Of a stretch of 64,000 bases of DNA, positions 32,362 to 42,359 are shown in pieces; position 1 is the stretch's first letter, and every line of letters begins with the position of its first letter. Source of the stretch: Sulfuricella denitrificans skB26. Its GTDB lineage: Bacteria; Pseudomonadota; Gammaproteobacteria; Burkholderiales; Sulfuricellaceae. The notes beneath the pieces were generated by a model that was not told where the DNA came from, ran no database searches, and worked only from the letters and a program-made list of their open reading frames with translations. The position numbers and the translations under genes are program-made. The DNA lies in assembly GCF_000297055.2 (NCBI RefSeq), contig NC_022357.1:248001-312000 (forward strand), given 5' to 3'.

Positions 32362-32856
32362 ATGAAATTTGAGATCACTCAGGAATGGCTCGCAAAAAGA
32401 CTTGCACACTGCGAGGAGGATGGCATTGCAGCTGGAGGTATTCATCTTGAAGATTTCAAGAAAGATATTGAGCGAAGAACTGTAACACCATCTGTGCTTC
32501 AAAATGTACCAACCCAACTTGGCAAGGTAGTACGTTACGTTCGAGAACAGAAGGGATGGACAAGAGCTGAAATGGCTGAACTTGCGGACATAGATGAATC
32601 AGACTTGGTGTCTATCGAAACACTATCCAGCTATGACCCAAGGCCAAGAACAGTAATACAGCTTGCTGAAGTGTGCCGTTTCAAACGAAATGAATTTGTC
32701 CAGTTAGCTAATCACCGTACCATGGTTGCAGCCAACGACAATTCTGTCAGATTTGCTGCCAGCTCCAATGGAACAGAATCAATTAGTGATGAAGAATATG
32801 ATGCGATTCGAGCACTAATCCAAGCACTGGCTCAATCAACATCTAAAACGCAGTGA
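32362..32856 (+). CDS. XRE-family helix-turn-helix protein
   Basis: A 164-residue protein with a central HTH (LGKVVRYVREQKGWTRAEM, then AELADIDESDLVSIETL, about residues 53-88) and an N-terminal extension of 45 residues. It overlaps the next gene by four bases (GTGA). An XRE protein directly followed by an ImmA/IrrE-like peptidase is a common regulatory or toxin-antitoxin-like pair, in which the peptidase cleaves the regulator. Confidence 0.82.
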   Translation: MKFEITQEWLAKRLAHCEEDGIAAGGIHLEDFKKDIERRTVTPSVLQNVPTQLGKVVRYVREQKGWTRAEMAELADIDESDLVSIETLSSYDPRPRTVIQLAEVCRFKRNEFVQLANHRTMVAANDNSVRFAASSNGTESISDEEYDAIRALIQALAQSTSKTQ

Positions 32857-33758
32857 AAAATATCCATCTCGACAAGAGAACAGCCAAGGATATTGATCAG
32901 CATATAGACAGGGTGCATCGTGACTTGGGCTATACAGATGGCATGATTATGTTGCCACAGGTGCGTGAGTTGTTGCGATTAGACTTGCACTACTACCAAC
33001 TTGATGATCCAAAGCTTCTTGATGAAGTGGTTCACAAACTCAGGGTTGGTGCTAAGCAAGTAATCAATCGCCCAGGCTTGTTGTTGGACGCGGTGCGCAA
33101 GTTTGACCTGAATGCGTTATTCATTCCAGATGGGAAGCGCATTCTCATTGACGGGAGAGTTCCCGATTTGAAGAAGCGATGGTATGAATCGCACGAAGTA
33201 GCACACAGCCTTATTCCGTGGCATGCGGAATACATGCTAGGTGATGACAAGGAAACTCTATCGCAGTCTTGCCACCAATTTATTGAGGCAGAAGCGAATT
33301 ACGGTTCTGGACGGCTTCTTTTTCCACACAATAATTTTACTGAAGCAAGACTTTCGAGTGAAATATCGATAGATCATGTTCGAAAATTAGCCAAGCACTT
33401 TGGCAACACAATTACCAGTACTCTATGGAGGTGTGTCGAACAGAGCGAGCATGCAATTTTTGCCGCCGTTGGGGAGCATCCTAAACATTATTGTGAAGGT
33501 AATTCGAAAATTGAGTACTTTGTTCGCTCAGAAAAGTTTGAACAGCAGTTTCAAAATGTATGCGAAGAGGATATTTGGGGGTGGAAACAATCTTACTGTG
33601 GATATAATAAATCTGGGCCACTGGGCTGTTCGGAAATTCAAGTGGCTGATATAGATGGCGAGCTTCAAGTGCTCCTCATGGAGAGCTTCAGCAATAGCCA
33701 CAATGTGTTGACACTAGGGTGCTGGGTGCGGCCACAGCCTATTCAAGTATTTTTTTAA
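32853..33758 (+). CDS. ImmA/IrrE-family metallopeptidase
   Basis: A 301-residue protein with the zinc-peptidase motif His114-Glu115-x-x-His118 in SHEVAHSLIPWH, and the downstream helix FIEAEANYGSGRLLFP supplying the third ligand (Glu). It is the last gene of the four-gene operon 31544-33758 and overlaps the XRE gene. In related systems such peptidases cleave the partner repressor in response to a signal. The C-terminal 120 residues form an extra domain of unknown role. Confidence 0.85.
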   Translation: MKNIHLDKRTAKDIDQHIDRVHRDLGYTDGMIMLPQVRELLRLDLHYYQLDDPKLLDEVVHKLRVGAKQVINRPGLLLDAVRKFDLNALFIPDGKRILIDGRVPDLKKRWYESHEVAHSLIPWHAEYMLGDDKETLSQSCHQFIEAEANYGSGRLLFPHNNFTEARLSSEISIDHVRKLAKHFGNTITSTLWRCVEQSEHAIFAAVGEHPKHYCEGNSKIEYFVRSEKFEQQFQNVCEEDIWGWKQSYCGYNKSGPLGCSEIQVADIDGELQVLLMESFSNSHNVLTLGCWVRPQPIQVFF

Positions 33759-34068
33759 TTGACCTGAACACAACTCTCCGTAGAAGCTTTCAGAAAGACT
33801 ATTACAGTAAACTTGAGTGCGGCTTGTCGATAGCAACCGTTCGACGAACCTTGAAAGCGGACACACAATGCTGACAACCAGACCTCCTACGAGTGGCCGC
33901 TTCTGCCAAAAGCTGTCGTTCATCAGCGGGGCATTATTTTCTCCGCAATGCCTCTTTCTGGCACGTTGCTGACCGTAACGGGCCAACGTCAGAATTCGTC
34001 GAGAAATTCTTAAATAGCGATAATCTTAATTAATTATCACATATTCTTAAATAATTTTAATCCCTCCA
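33759..34068. other. Transposon right (distal) end region
   Basis: No gene lies here. The last 70 bases carry the end: ATTCTTAAATA at 34006-34016 and again at 34043-34053, with a degenerate copy near 34021, then TTTTAATCCCTCCA up to 34068. These are the complement of TATTTAAGAAT in the left end and are candidate TnsB sites. The asymmetry (about three sites here, one or two at the other end) is typical of Tn7-like elements. Confidence 0.75.
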
Positions 34069-34073
34069 GCCGC
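34069..34073. repeat. Target site duplication of the Tn7-like element, right copy
   Basis: GCCGC follows the CA terminus of the element and repeats the five bases at 1217-1221. Confidence 0.9.
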
Positions 34074-34911
34074 CTCCCACCAGCGCCGGACCGGAAGCGG
34101 AATGATGCGGCGAGCGATAAGGCCGTTGCTTCCAGTGCTCGATCTTGAAGCCGCCGTTGAGAGATTGAATCGCCGCGGACTCCAGCGCCTGGCTCTCGGT
34201 CATGGCCGGCAGAATGCCGGGCAGTCGGGCAGCCAGCATGGTCTTGCCGGTGCCTGGCGGGCCCGCCATCAGGATGCTGTGCCCTCCGGCGGCCGCGATC
34301 TCGAGAGCACGCTTGGCATGGGCCTGCCCCTTGACTTCGCTGAAATCGGGATAGCTCCGCTGACTTGCCTCGGGAATCTCCTGCCACCTGGCAAGCAACT
34401 GTCGACCGGTGAGTTGGGCGCAAACTTCGAGCAGCGAACTGGCCGGATAAATTTTAGCTTCTTCCACCAAAGCGGCTTCGGCGGCATTCTCGACGGGAAG
34501 AATGAAGGCGCGCCCGTCCTGACTGGCTTTGCAAGTCATTGCCAGCGCCCCGCGTATCGGGCGCAGTGCGCCGGTCAGGGCAAGCTCGCCGGCAAACTCG
34601 TACTGCGCCAGGTCATTCAAGGGAATTTGCCCGGATGCCGCCAGGATGCCAAGTGCGATCGGCAGGTCGAAACGGCCGCTTTCCTTGGGTAAATCGGCGG
34701 GCGCAAGATTGACGGTAATGCGACGGGCGGGAAATTCGAACTGAGCATTGAGCAGGGCGGATCGCACCCTGTCCTTGCTCTCCCTTACTTCGATCTCGGG
34801 TAGTCCGACCAGATTGAAGCTGGGCAGCCCATTTGACAGGTGCACCTCGACCGTCACCAGCGGTGCTTCCATGCCGGCCAATGCCCGGCTGTACAAGACC
34901 GCCAGCCCCAT
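34069..34911 (-). pseudogene. comM: comM 5' part (Mg-chelatase-like AAA+ protein), separated by the transposon
   Basis: This is the N-terminal half of ComM. The Lon-like domain comes first (MGLAVLYSRALAGMEAPLVT, SNGLPSFNLVGLPE), then the AAA+ domain with Walker A GPPGTGKTML. It runs into the transposon end after PALVGGG, and only three codons later a stop occurs inside the element. Because the start and Walker A are retained, a truncated protein of about 285 residues could still be made, without Walker B and sensors. It follows ubiK by three bases, so the two are an operon. Confidence 0.93.
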
Positions 34912-34914
34912 CGC

Positions 34915-35166
34915 TTACTCCGGACTTGCGCCGGATGGTTTCTCCATCTCGGCAACCTTGGCTTCCAGCGCTTCCAGCTTTTCGCGGGTCTTAAGGAGCA
35001 CAGCCTGTTGCACGTCGAATTCCTCGCGCGTCACCAGATCCAGTTTGGTGAACACGCCTTGCAGCACGGCACGCAGGTTCTTTTCCAGATCCTTGGCCGG
35101 ACTGTCGGCCAGCACCTGGCCAAGCTTACCGCTGATTTCTTCAAACACTTTTTGGCCCAACATCAT
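34915..35166 (-). CDS. ubiK: Ubiquinone biosynthesis accessory factor UbiK
   Basis: An 83-residue BMFP/YqiC-family protein. The helical N-terminus (KVFEEISGKLGQVL), the middle LRAVLQGVFTKLDLVTREEFD and the coiled-coil tail (LLKTREKLEALEAKVAEME) are characteristic. UbiK is known to form a complex with UbiJ and to assist the Ubi enzymes at the membrane; ubiJ is present at 55584 in this window. It is immediately upstream of comM on the same strand. Confidence 0.9.
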   Translation of the reverse strand: MMLGQKVFEEISGKLGQVLADSPAKDLEKNLRAVLQGVFTKLDLVTREEFDVQQAVLLKTREKLEALEAKVAEMEKPSGASPE

Positions 35167-35270
35167 GAATTGCTCCTTGTATAAACTTGAATTTTTTGCG
35201 AGCTTTCACCATACGGCGAAATACCTGCTTACCCCATTCAGTGTACCAAAATGAGGCCGGCCGAACACGC

Positions 35271-35285
35271 GCACTTTATTGGTGC
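35271..35285. promoter_or_regulatory. NtrC-binding site
   Basis: GCACTTTATTGGTGC matches the NtrC consensus GCAC-N5-TGGTGC exactly. It lies about 95 bases upstream of the sigma-54 -24 element, a normal enhancer distance. A second, weaker dyad (GGTGCCAGGCACG) is at about 35313. Confidence 0.7.
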
Positions 35286-35380
35286 ATCTGGCCGCCAGGA
35301 TGACTCAAATCGGTGCCAGGCACGCATAGCTAACCCACAAAAAAACGCTATATTGTTGAATACACACAGAATAATAATTC

Positions 35381-35396
35381 TGGCACGGCAAATGCT
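35381..35396 (+). promoter_or_regulatory. Sigma-54 promoter of the porin/glnK/amtB group
   Basis: TGGCACGGCAAATGCT fits the -24/-12 consensus TGGCACG-N4-TTGC with one mismatch and correct spacing. It is about 47 bases upstream of the porin start. With the NtrC site this implies induction under nitrogen limitation. Confidence 0.72.
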
Positions 35397-35442
35397 AAGA
35401 ACAAGGCGAGGCTTATCTCATTTCACTTGAAAGGAAAATATC

Positions 35443-36646
<1,204 letters not shown>

Positions 36647-36660
36647 AGGAGCAAGCCATA

Positions 36661-38057
36661 ATGAAAAAAATCTTGAGTATGCTCGCCTTGCTGGGGATGC
36701 TGGGATTCTCCGGCCTGACCCTTGCCGAGGAAGCTGCAGCTCCGGCTGATGCCATGCCGGCTGTAACCGCACCCGAAGCCGCAGTAACTGCTGTAGCCCC
36801 GGCAGCGGAACCGGATGCTGCACCCGCTCCGGTGGCACAGAAACTGGACAGTGGCAACACCGCCTGGCTTCTGACCTCAACAGCGCTGGTGCTGTTCATG
36901 ACCATTCCCGGTCTGGCACTGTTCTACGGCGGCATGGTGCGCAAGAAGAACGTGCTCGCCACGCTGATGCAAAGCTTCTCGATCACCGCCCTGATCACGG
37001 TAATATGGATGATCGCAGGTTACAGCCTGGCGTTCCGTGCAGGCGGTCCCTGGATAGGCGGGTTGGACAGGTTGTTCCTGGGTGGCATGGGGGTGAATGA
37101 GATGGCCGGTACTGACGGCCAGAACATCCCCGAGTCGGTGTTCATGATGTTCCAGATGACCTTCGCCATTATCACCCGGCCCTGATCGCCGGTGCCTTTG
37201 CCGACCGTATGAAGTTCTCTGCCATGCTGTGGTTCATGGCGATCTGGTCGCTCGCGGTGTACGCACCGGTTGCGCACTGGGTATGGGGTCCTGGCGGCTG
37301 GCTGCTGGACAAGGGCGTGCTCGACTACGCTGGCGGTACCGTCGTGCACATCAACGCCGGTATTGCCGGCCTGGTGGCAGCCATCGTCCTTGGCAAGCGT
37401 CTTGGCTATGGTCGTGAACCCATGGCTCCGCACAACCTGGTGCTGACCATCATCGGTGCAGCCATGCTGTGGGTAGGCTGGTTCGGCTTCAATGCCGGCT
37501 CTGCGGTGGCAGCCGACGGTCGTGCCGGCATGGCCATGGCGGTAACCCAGATCGGCGCTGCCGCTGCCGCGCTCTCCTGGATGTTCGCGGAGTGGATGGG
37601 CAAGGGCAAGCCCAGTGTGCTGGGCATCGCTTCCGGTGCTGTTGCCGGTCTGGTTGCCATCACCCCCGCATCCGGTTTCGTCGGCCCGATGGGCGGGCTG
37701 ATCATCGGCCTGGCTGCTGGCGTGACCTGCTTCTGGGGCGCAACCAGCCTGAAGCGTATGCTCGGTTATGACGACTCGCTCGATGCCTTCGGCGTGCACG
37801 GCGTGGGCGGCATCGTCGGCGCCATCCTGACCGGCGTGTTCGCGGTCAAGGAAATCGGTGGAACCGCTGGCCTGCTGGAAGGCAACGGCGGCCAGGTCGT
37901 CACCCAGTTGTTGGGTGTTGGTGTCACGGTAGTCTACGGTCTGGTGATGACCTATATCATCCTCAAGGTGATCGATGTCGCCATTGGCTTGCGCGTCTCC
38001 GAAGAAGAAGAACGCGAAGGCCTGGACGTTGCGCTGCATGGCGAGCACGTCGAATAA
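36661..38057 (+). pseudogene. amtB: Ammonium transporter AmtB, frameshifted
   Basis: An Amt/Rh ammonium channel with an N-terminal signal peptide and an Ala/Pro-rich linker before the first helix. The reading frame breaks near 37177: the first part ends FAIITRP and the second resumes at ALIAGAFADRMKF. One extra C in the CCC run (ATCACCCCGGCC instead of ATCACCCGGCC) would join them into the conserved TPALIAGAFADRMKF. The twin histidines are present (GGTVVHINAG and FGVHGVGG). All else is intact, so the deletion is recent or a sequence error. It is followed by a strong terminator. Function would be ammonium transport in the inner membrane, controlled by GlnK. Confidence 0.9.
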
Positions 38058-38079
38058 CAATCATCTCTCGCAGTATTCA

Positions 38080-38104
38080 GGGCGCCTTCGGGCGCCCTTT
38101 TTTA
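38080..38104 (+). terminator. Rho-independent terminator after amtB
   Basis: A perfect stem GGGCGCC-TTCG-GGCGCCC is followed by six T. The tetraloop and T-run make this a strong terminator for the porin-glnK-amtB transcript. Confidence 0.92.
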
Positions 38105-38313
38105 TTTGCGATCAGGCGATTTTCGTCGTTTTCTCCTGACAGCCTGCTGACTTCTAAAATCAGCAATAAATGCTTCATGGCAGGGGAGTCTGACAAAGCA
38201 GAATTAACAAAGTAGAATCGTGAGCGCTCAGATTGATGAAATTGATCTGGTCAGCGGAATCGGCGCACGTGTTTTTTCTTGTGCTCTTCCGGAATCGAAA
38301 CTTGCTGAAGAAT

Positions 38314-40437
38314 ATGTCTGTGAACATGAAATACTTACCTACATCCAGACGGTTATGGGTGCCCTTGCTGTGCCTGTGCGCAAGCATGACCTTGACCACC
38401 CCGGTTGCGATGAGCAATCCGGGCCTGTCTGAAGACGCCAAAGTCACGACCTGCGGCGGGCCGAAAGAAGCTGCCACGCGCCTTCAGCAGCGCATCGAGC
38501 AGGCTGGGGAAACGCTCCAAGGATTGTCCGTTTTTGTTTCCGGTAACGCCCTGGACGTACCGCCACCCGCATCACTGTTTATTGTCGACCTGGCTGATGA
38601 AGATGCGATCAAACGCCGTGTCGCCGAACTGGCCGAGGCGGTCAAAGCCAAACAACCTGTCCCACCCCAGCCTGGCTCTGTTGCCGATTGTGCCAGCCGT
38701 TATCCTGAACTGGCTGCGCAGTCTGCAGAACTGGACTCCCTGAAAACAAAGATCAACCGCCTTCGCCTCGAGTTCCTGTCTTTGCCGCGCGTGCGTCGCG
38801 ACACCTTGGTCAGCTCGCAACAAAGCGTTTTGGCCCATGGCCAAAAGGTGGCGGAGCTCGAACACGAACGCGCAAGCGCCGAGCGGCAGCAAAGCGAAGC
38901 TTCTGGATTGATCGAAACTGCCGAGGCGCAGGCCCGTTCGGAAATTACAGTCGATCTGCGCGAACTGGCTTCGCAGCGGGCTTTGCTTGAAAAGTCCCGC
39001 GAGGAAATTGCCGGTCTGCAAGTCAGGTTCTCAACCCATTTGCGTGAGCGCACGGAAGGCTACCGCAATACCGCATCGCAGTTGTCCGGACTGGCCAGCG
39101 TGCTGACGCAGGGCTATCTGCCGCAGAAGATTAACGCAGCGTATGATCAGACTGTACAGATCTGGCGCCAGCTGGTCGATCAGGGGTTTGAACGCATTGT
39201 GGACCCGCAGCGCTATGAGCCTTTGCCGACCTTGCCGGTCGTTCCAGCCGTGCTGCTTTCCCGCCTTGGCGCAGACCCCCAGGCCGGAGCCTACCAGGAT
39301 GCATACCGGAAGGCGCAGATCGAATATGCTTCGGTCGCTGCTCTTCGCCAGGAGCGATTTGCCGAAGAGCGCAACAGCCTGTTCCGGTTGCTGTTGCAGG
39401 CGAGCAAGCTGCGCTCGGAACTGCTCAAGGAAACGGCGGCGATTGACCACACCCCGGCTTTCCAACTATCCAGGAATTATTTTTCCGACCTCTACCGCGA
39501 AATTCGCATCGTGCCCTACCGGCTTTACGCTTTCCTTGCGACCCAATTTCTTGATATTCGCGAGAAGGCCGGCAAGGGGATGCTCGGGCTGCTGGAAATT
39601 GCCGGCCAACTGGCGATCTTTGCACTGCTCGTCGCGATTCCGTTCGCTATTTTTTATAGTGTACGCGGCATCGGTGGATGGCTGGACGGCCTTCGCCGCG
39701 AAATGATCCGCGAGCAGATGCATCTAACTGAGGCGCGTCGTCGCATGGTTCGTGTTACCGCTATCGTGATTCGGCGCATCACCGTCTATCTGCCGTGGGT
39801 CGTCATGTTGCTGGGAATATGGCTTGCCGAACGGCTGATTGCCGCTACGGTCTTCGCCGAGATCGCTGCGGTGCTGCCCTACCTGGCCTACTATGTGTGG
39901 TTCCGTATTTTCGTCAATCTGGTATCGGGCCTGATGGGCATCATTGCTTACACCGGAACGCTCAAGGGTGTTACCGCAGTGGGTGTGCGCATTCAACATA
40001 CCGCCAAAAGGGTAGGCGCATTCTTTTTCATAGCGCTGGCGATGAAGCACGCGACACTGGACGTTGTAGGGGAAGCGCTGGTCTATCGCATCGTGTCTGT
40101 TCTCATGATATACCTCGGTGCGGTCATCTGTTTTGTCGCCGCCCGTCAGTGGCGTGACGAAATCGTGTCGCGTGCCGACCGTGTGCTTCCCGTGTGGCTG
40201 GCCGGTCGCGTGCAGCAGGTCTGTTCGGGCTGGCTAACCTGGTTCGGCTGCCTGCCAGCGCTGATTCTGGTTATCGGCGGGATGCTTTTCTCCCGCGTCC
40301 GCAACTGGGCCGGAGAAACCGATCTCTTCAAACACATCGGCGCAGAGATTTTTCGTCGGCGTATCGAGGGTAAGGTAGGGGGGGATGCGGAAAATGCCGC
40401 TCAGAAAAAAACGGGGCGCTACCGGCTGAATATCTGA
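38314..40437 (+). CDS. Large membrane protein with periplasmic coiled coil (front part of an ATPase-linked protein)
   Basis: About 707 residues from the ATG at 38314 (frame open from 38233; ATG at 38326 is also possible). A signal peptide (LWVPLLCLCASMTLTTPVAMS) is followed by a long periplasmic region rich in coiled coil (for example LDSLKTKINRLRLEF and QQSVLAHGQKVAELEHERAS), then about six membrane helices between residues 425 and 660, giving a MscK/KefA-like outline without an MscS pore domain. The frame ends shortly after, at an A7 run; one more base would continue into an AAA ATPase domain. Confidence 0.7.
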   Translation: MSVNMKYLPTSRRLWVPLLCLCASMTLTTPVAMSNPGLSEDAKVTTCGGPKEAATRLQQRIEQAGETLQGLSVFVSGNALDVPPPASLFIVDLADEDAIKRRVAELAEAVKAKQPVPPQPGSVADCASRYPELAAQSAELDSLKTKINRLRLEFLSLPRVRRDTLVSSQQSVLAHGQKVAELEHERASAERQQSEASGLIETAEAQARSEITVDLRELASQRALLEKSREEIAGLQVRFSTHLRERTEGYRNTASQLSGLASVLTQGYLPQKINAAYDQTVQIWRQLVDQGFERIVDPQRYEPLPTLPVVPAVLLSRLGADPQAGAYQDAYRKAQIEYASVAALRQERFAEERNSLFRLLLQASKLRSELLKETAAIDHTPAFQLSRNYFSDLYREIRIVPYRLYAFLATQFLDIREKAGKGMLGLLEIAGQLAIFALLVAIPFAIFYSVRGIGGWLDGLRREMIREQMHLTEARRRMVRVTAIVIRRITVYLPWVVMLLGIWLAERLIAATVFAEIAAVLPYLAYYVWFRIFVNLVSGLMGIIAYTGTLKGVTAVGVRIQHTAKRVGAFFFIALAMKHATLDVVGEALVYRIVSVLMIYLGAVICFVAARQWRDEIVSRADRVLPVWLAGRVQQVCSGWLTWFGCLPALILVIGGMLFSRVRNWAGETDLFKHIGAEIFRRRIEGKVGGDAENAAQKKTGRYRLNI

Positions 40438-41482
40438 ACTGGTTTGACCTGGGAGCACCAGAGGATGCCTCGCTGCTGATCGAGCCAAGTAACGGTATCG
40501 TCGAACGGATTCAGGCAATAGTTCAGGCATGGACACGGGAATCTGGCGGCGAACACTCACTGGCGATATACGGCGACAAGGGCAGCGGAAAGTCGTCGTT
40601 GCTGCGCGTAGTTGAGAACGCAAGCCAGGGCTGCCGGGTAATCAAGATTACCGTTCCGGCCAAACTGGCAACCCGGGCCAGTGCGCTCGAATTCTTCTCG
40701 AAATCTCTCGCGCTCGATCTTGCCGAGGGCCTGGCCTCGCTTGCCGCCATGGACAAGCGCAGCGAAAAGACGCTGGTGCTGGTGGACGAGGCGCATAATC
40801 TGTTCCTCGCAAAGCCGGGGGGTTCGAGGGCTATCTGGCGTTCATGGAACTGGTCAATGCCAATACCACCAACCTGTTCTGGTGCGTGAATTTCAATCGC
40901 CGTTCCTGGGATTATCTGGAGGGGGCTTTCGGCCGTGGCCAGTTGTTTCGCAATACGCTGGAAATCCCGCCTTTGACCGATGCTGATGTGCAGAACCTGA
41001 TTCTGAGGCGGCACCGGCACACCGGATTTTTACTTTCTTACGACACCATCATCCGAGCCACGCAAGGTCCGGATGATTTTACCGGTCTGGCGCAAATCGA
41101 GACCCAGTTCTTTCGCTTGCTGTGGGGTCAATCCAAGGGCAATCCCCGTGCTGCAATCGTGCTCTGGACATCGGCGCTATCGCCTGCGGGCAAGGACAGA
41201 CTCAAGGTCGGCATTCCCTATTACCGACCGATTATCGGGTTGGCAAAACTAGGCGATGAAGCCCTGTTTGTGTATGCGGCAATCGTTCGTCACGAAAATC
41301 TGACTGTGGCCGAAGCTGTTGCGACCACCAGCCTGCCTGAAGCTGTAGTGCGGGATGCTATCCGGGCAGGTATTAATGCCAATGCCATTGCCTGCGGCGA
41401 GGATCAGCGCTACCGTTTCAGCCCGACCGCGCAGTTTGCATTGATCCAGTTTCTGCGGGGAAAGAATTTCATCCATGGATAG
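40405..41482 (+). pseudogene. AAA ATPase domain, frameshifted continuation of the preceding membrane protein
   Basis: Read after the A7 run at about 40405, the frame gives NGALPAEYLNWFDLGAPEDA, Walker A GDKGSGKSSLL and Walker B TLVLVDEAHNLF. A second break at the G6 run near 40818 separates AKPGG from FEGYLAFMELVNANTTNLFW; one extra G repairs it. The rest (41 to 41482) holds sensor-like and winged-helix segments. Both breaks are single-base losses in homopolymers. Repaired, the whole locus 38314-41482 would encode a membrane protein of about 1055 residues with a cytoplasmic ATPase. It overlaps the next MscS gene by eight bases. Confidence 0.7.
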
Positions 41483-42281
41483 CAACGACCTGAACCCGCT
41501 TGCCGGGCTGGCTACGATCTTTCAACTGGATCGCTTGCTGCTTCTGGTGGTGAGCATTGTTCTGCTGGCACTGTTCGTGAAGACGATCAAGCGTTTCGCC
41601 GACAAGCTGTACCAGGAATTCCCGGCACGCCGGCTGGCCATCTCTCAGACCATCACCAGCCTCAGTTTCTTTATCTACATCGTGGGCGGCACCTTCCTGG
41701 TCTACGGCATTCTCAACCCTCCAAAGGAGCTGATGATTGCGGTAGGGGGCAGTGCGGCGGTCGCCATCGGGCTGTCGCTGAAGGATCTCGTTTCTTCGGT
41801 GATCGCCGGTTTTATCCTGCTCTTCGATCGCCCTTTTCAGGTCGGCGACCGGGTGAGTTTCGGCGGTGTTTATGGTGAAATCAAAAGCATCGGATTGCGG
41901 GCGGTCCGGCTGGTTACCCTGGATGACAACGAAGTGACCATCCCCAACAACCGCTTCATGACTGATGTGGTTTCGTCAGGAAATTCCGGTGCGCTGGACA
42001 TGATGATCACGGCGAATTTTCATCTCGCGCTGGACGCCGACATTCAGCTCGCCCGCAGCCTGCTCCGTGAAGTGCTGGTGACCAGCCGCTACGCTTACCT
42101 CAAGAAACCGGTTTCCATCGTGGTTGCCGAAGTCGAAGTGGCCGAACGCCTGGCAGTGCAACTCAAGGCCAAGGCCTATGTGATCGACGTGCGCTTCGAA
42201 AAGGCTTTCCAGACCGATGTCTATCTGCGCGCCATCGAAGCCTTCGAACGGCATGGCATCAAGCGCCCGGTGCTGAAATAG
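41475..42281 (+). CDS. MscS-family mechanosensitive channel
   Basis: A 268-residue protein with three membrane helices and the MscS pore and beta domain: GGSAAVAIGLSLKDLVSSVIAGFILLFDRPFQVGDRV, then TLDDNEVTIPNNRFM. Size is close to E. coli MscS (286). The start overlaps the end of the ATPase gene by eight bases, so the two products may work together. Known members open on membrane tension to release solutes; coupling to an ATPase would be unusual. Confidence 0.88.
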   Translation: MDSNDLNPLAGLATIFQLDRLLLLVVSIVLLALFVKTIKRFADKLYQEFPARRLAISQTITSLSFFIYIVGGTFLVYGILNPPKELMIAVGGSAAVAIGLSLKDLVSSVIAGFILLFDRPFQVGDRVSFGGVYGEIKSIGLRAVRLVTLDDNEVTIPNNRFMTDVVSSGNSGALDMMITANFHLALDADIQLARSLLREVLVTSRYAYLKKPVSIVVAEVEVAERLAVQLKAKAYVIDVRFEKAFQTDVYLRAIEAFERHGIKRPVLK

Positions 42282-42359
42282 GCCGGCGGGCAGCTTTTCT
42301 CATATACTTGGGATAATATCTACCTGCGCCATCCTCCTTAACCGACCGGATCTACCCGT

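Larger units (their letters stand above)
1222..34068. mobile_element. Tn7-like (Tn6022-type) transposon in comM, 32.8 kb
   Basis: The element starts TGGGGGGATT at 1222 and its other end, read inwards on the minus strand, starts TGGAGGGATT at 34068, giving short terminal inverted repeats with TG...CA ends. Both termini are flanked by GCCGC. It encodes TnsA, TnsB, TnsC and TniQ homologues next to the left end and about 27 kb of cargo dominated by defence-like genes. Insertion into comM is the known behaviour of Tn6022-type elements, the family that includes the AbaR islands of Acinetobacter. An extra internal right-end copy at 23989-24034 shows that the present structure is composite. Boundaries are read directly; the family name is inferred from gene set and target. 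Confidence 0.93.

Noticed and set aside
37209-38057. Second half of amtB as a separate gene
   Set aside because: It begins inside the conserved AmtB core and lacks the first helices; a one-base repair joins it to the upstream half.
37020-38060. Minus-strand open frame of 346 codons
   Set aside because: It is antisense to amtB; its His/Asp-rich, low-complexity translation is typical of a shadow frame.
40405-40412. Programmed -1 frameshift at the A7 run
   Set aside because: Not excluded, but a second homopolymer break follows 400 bases later, which favours sequence error or decay over programmed slippage.
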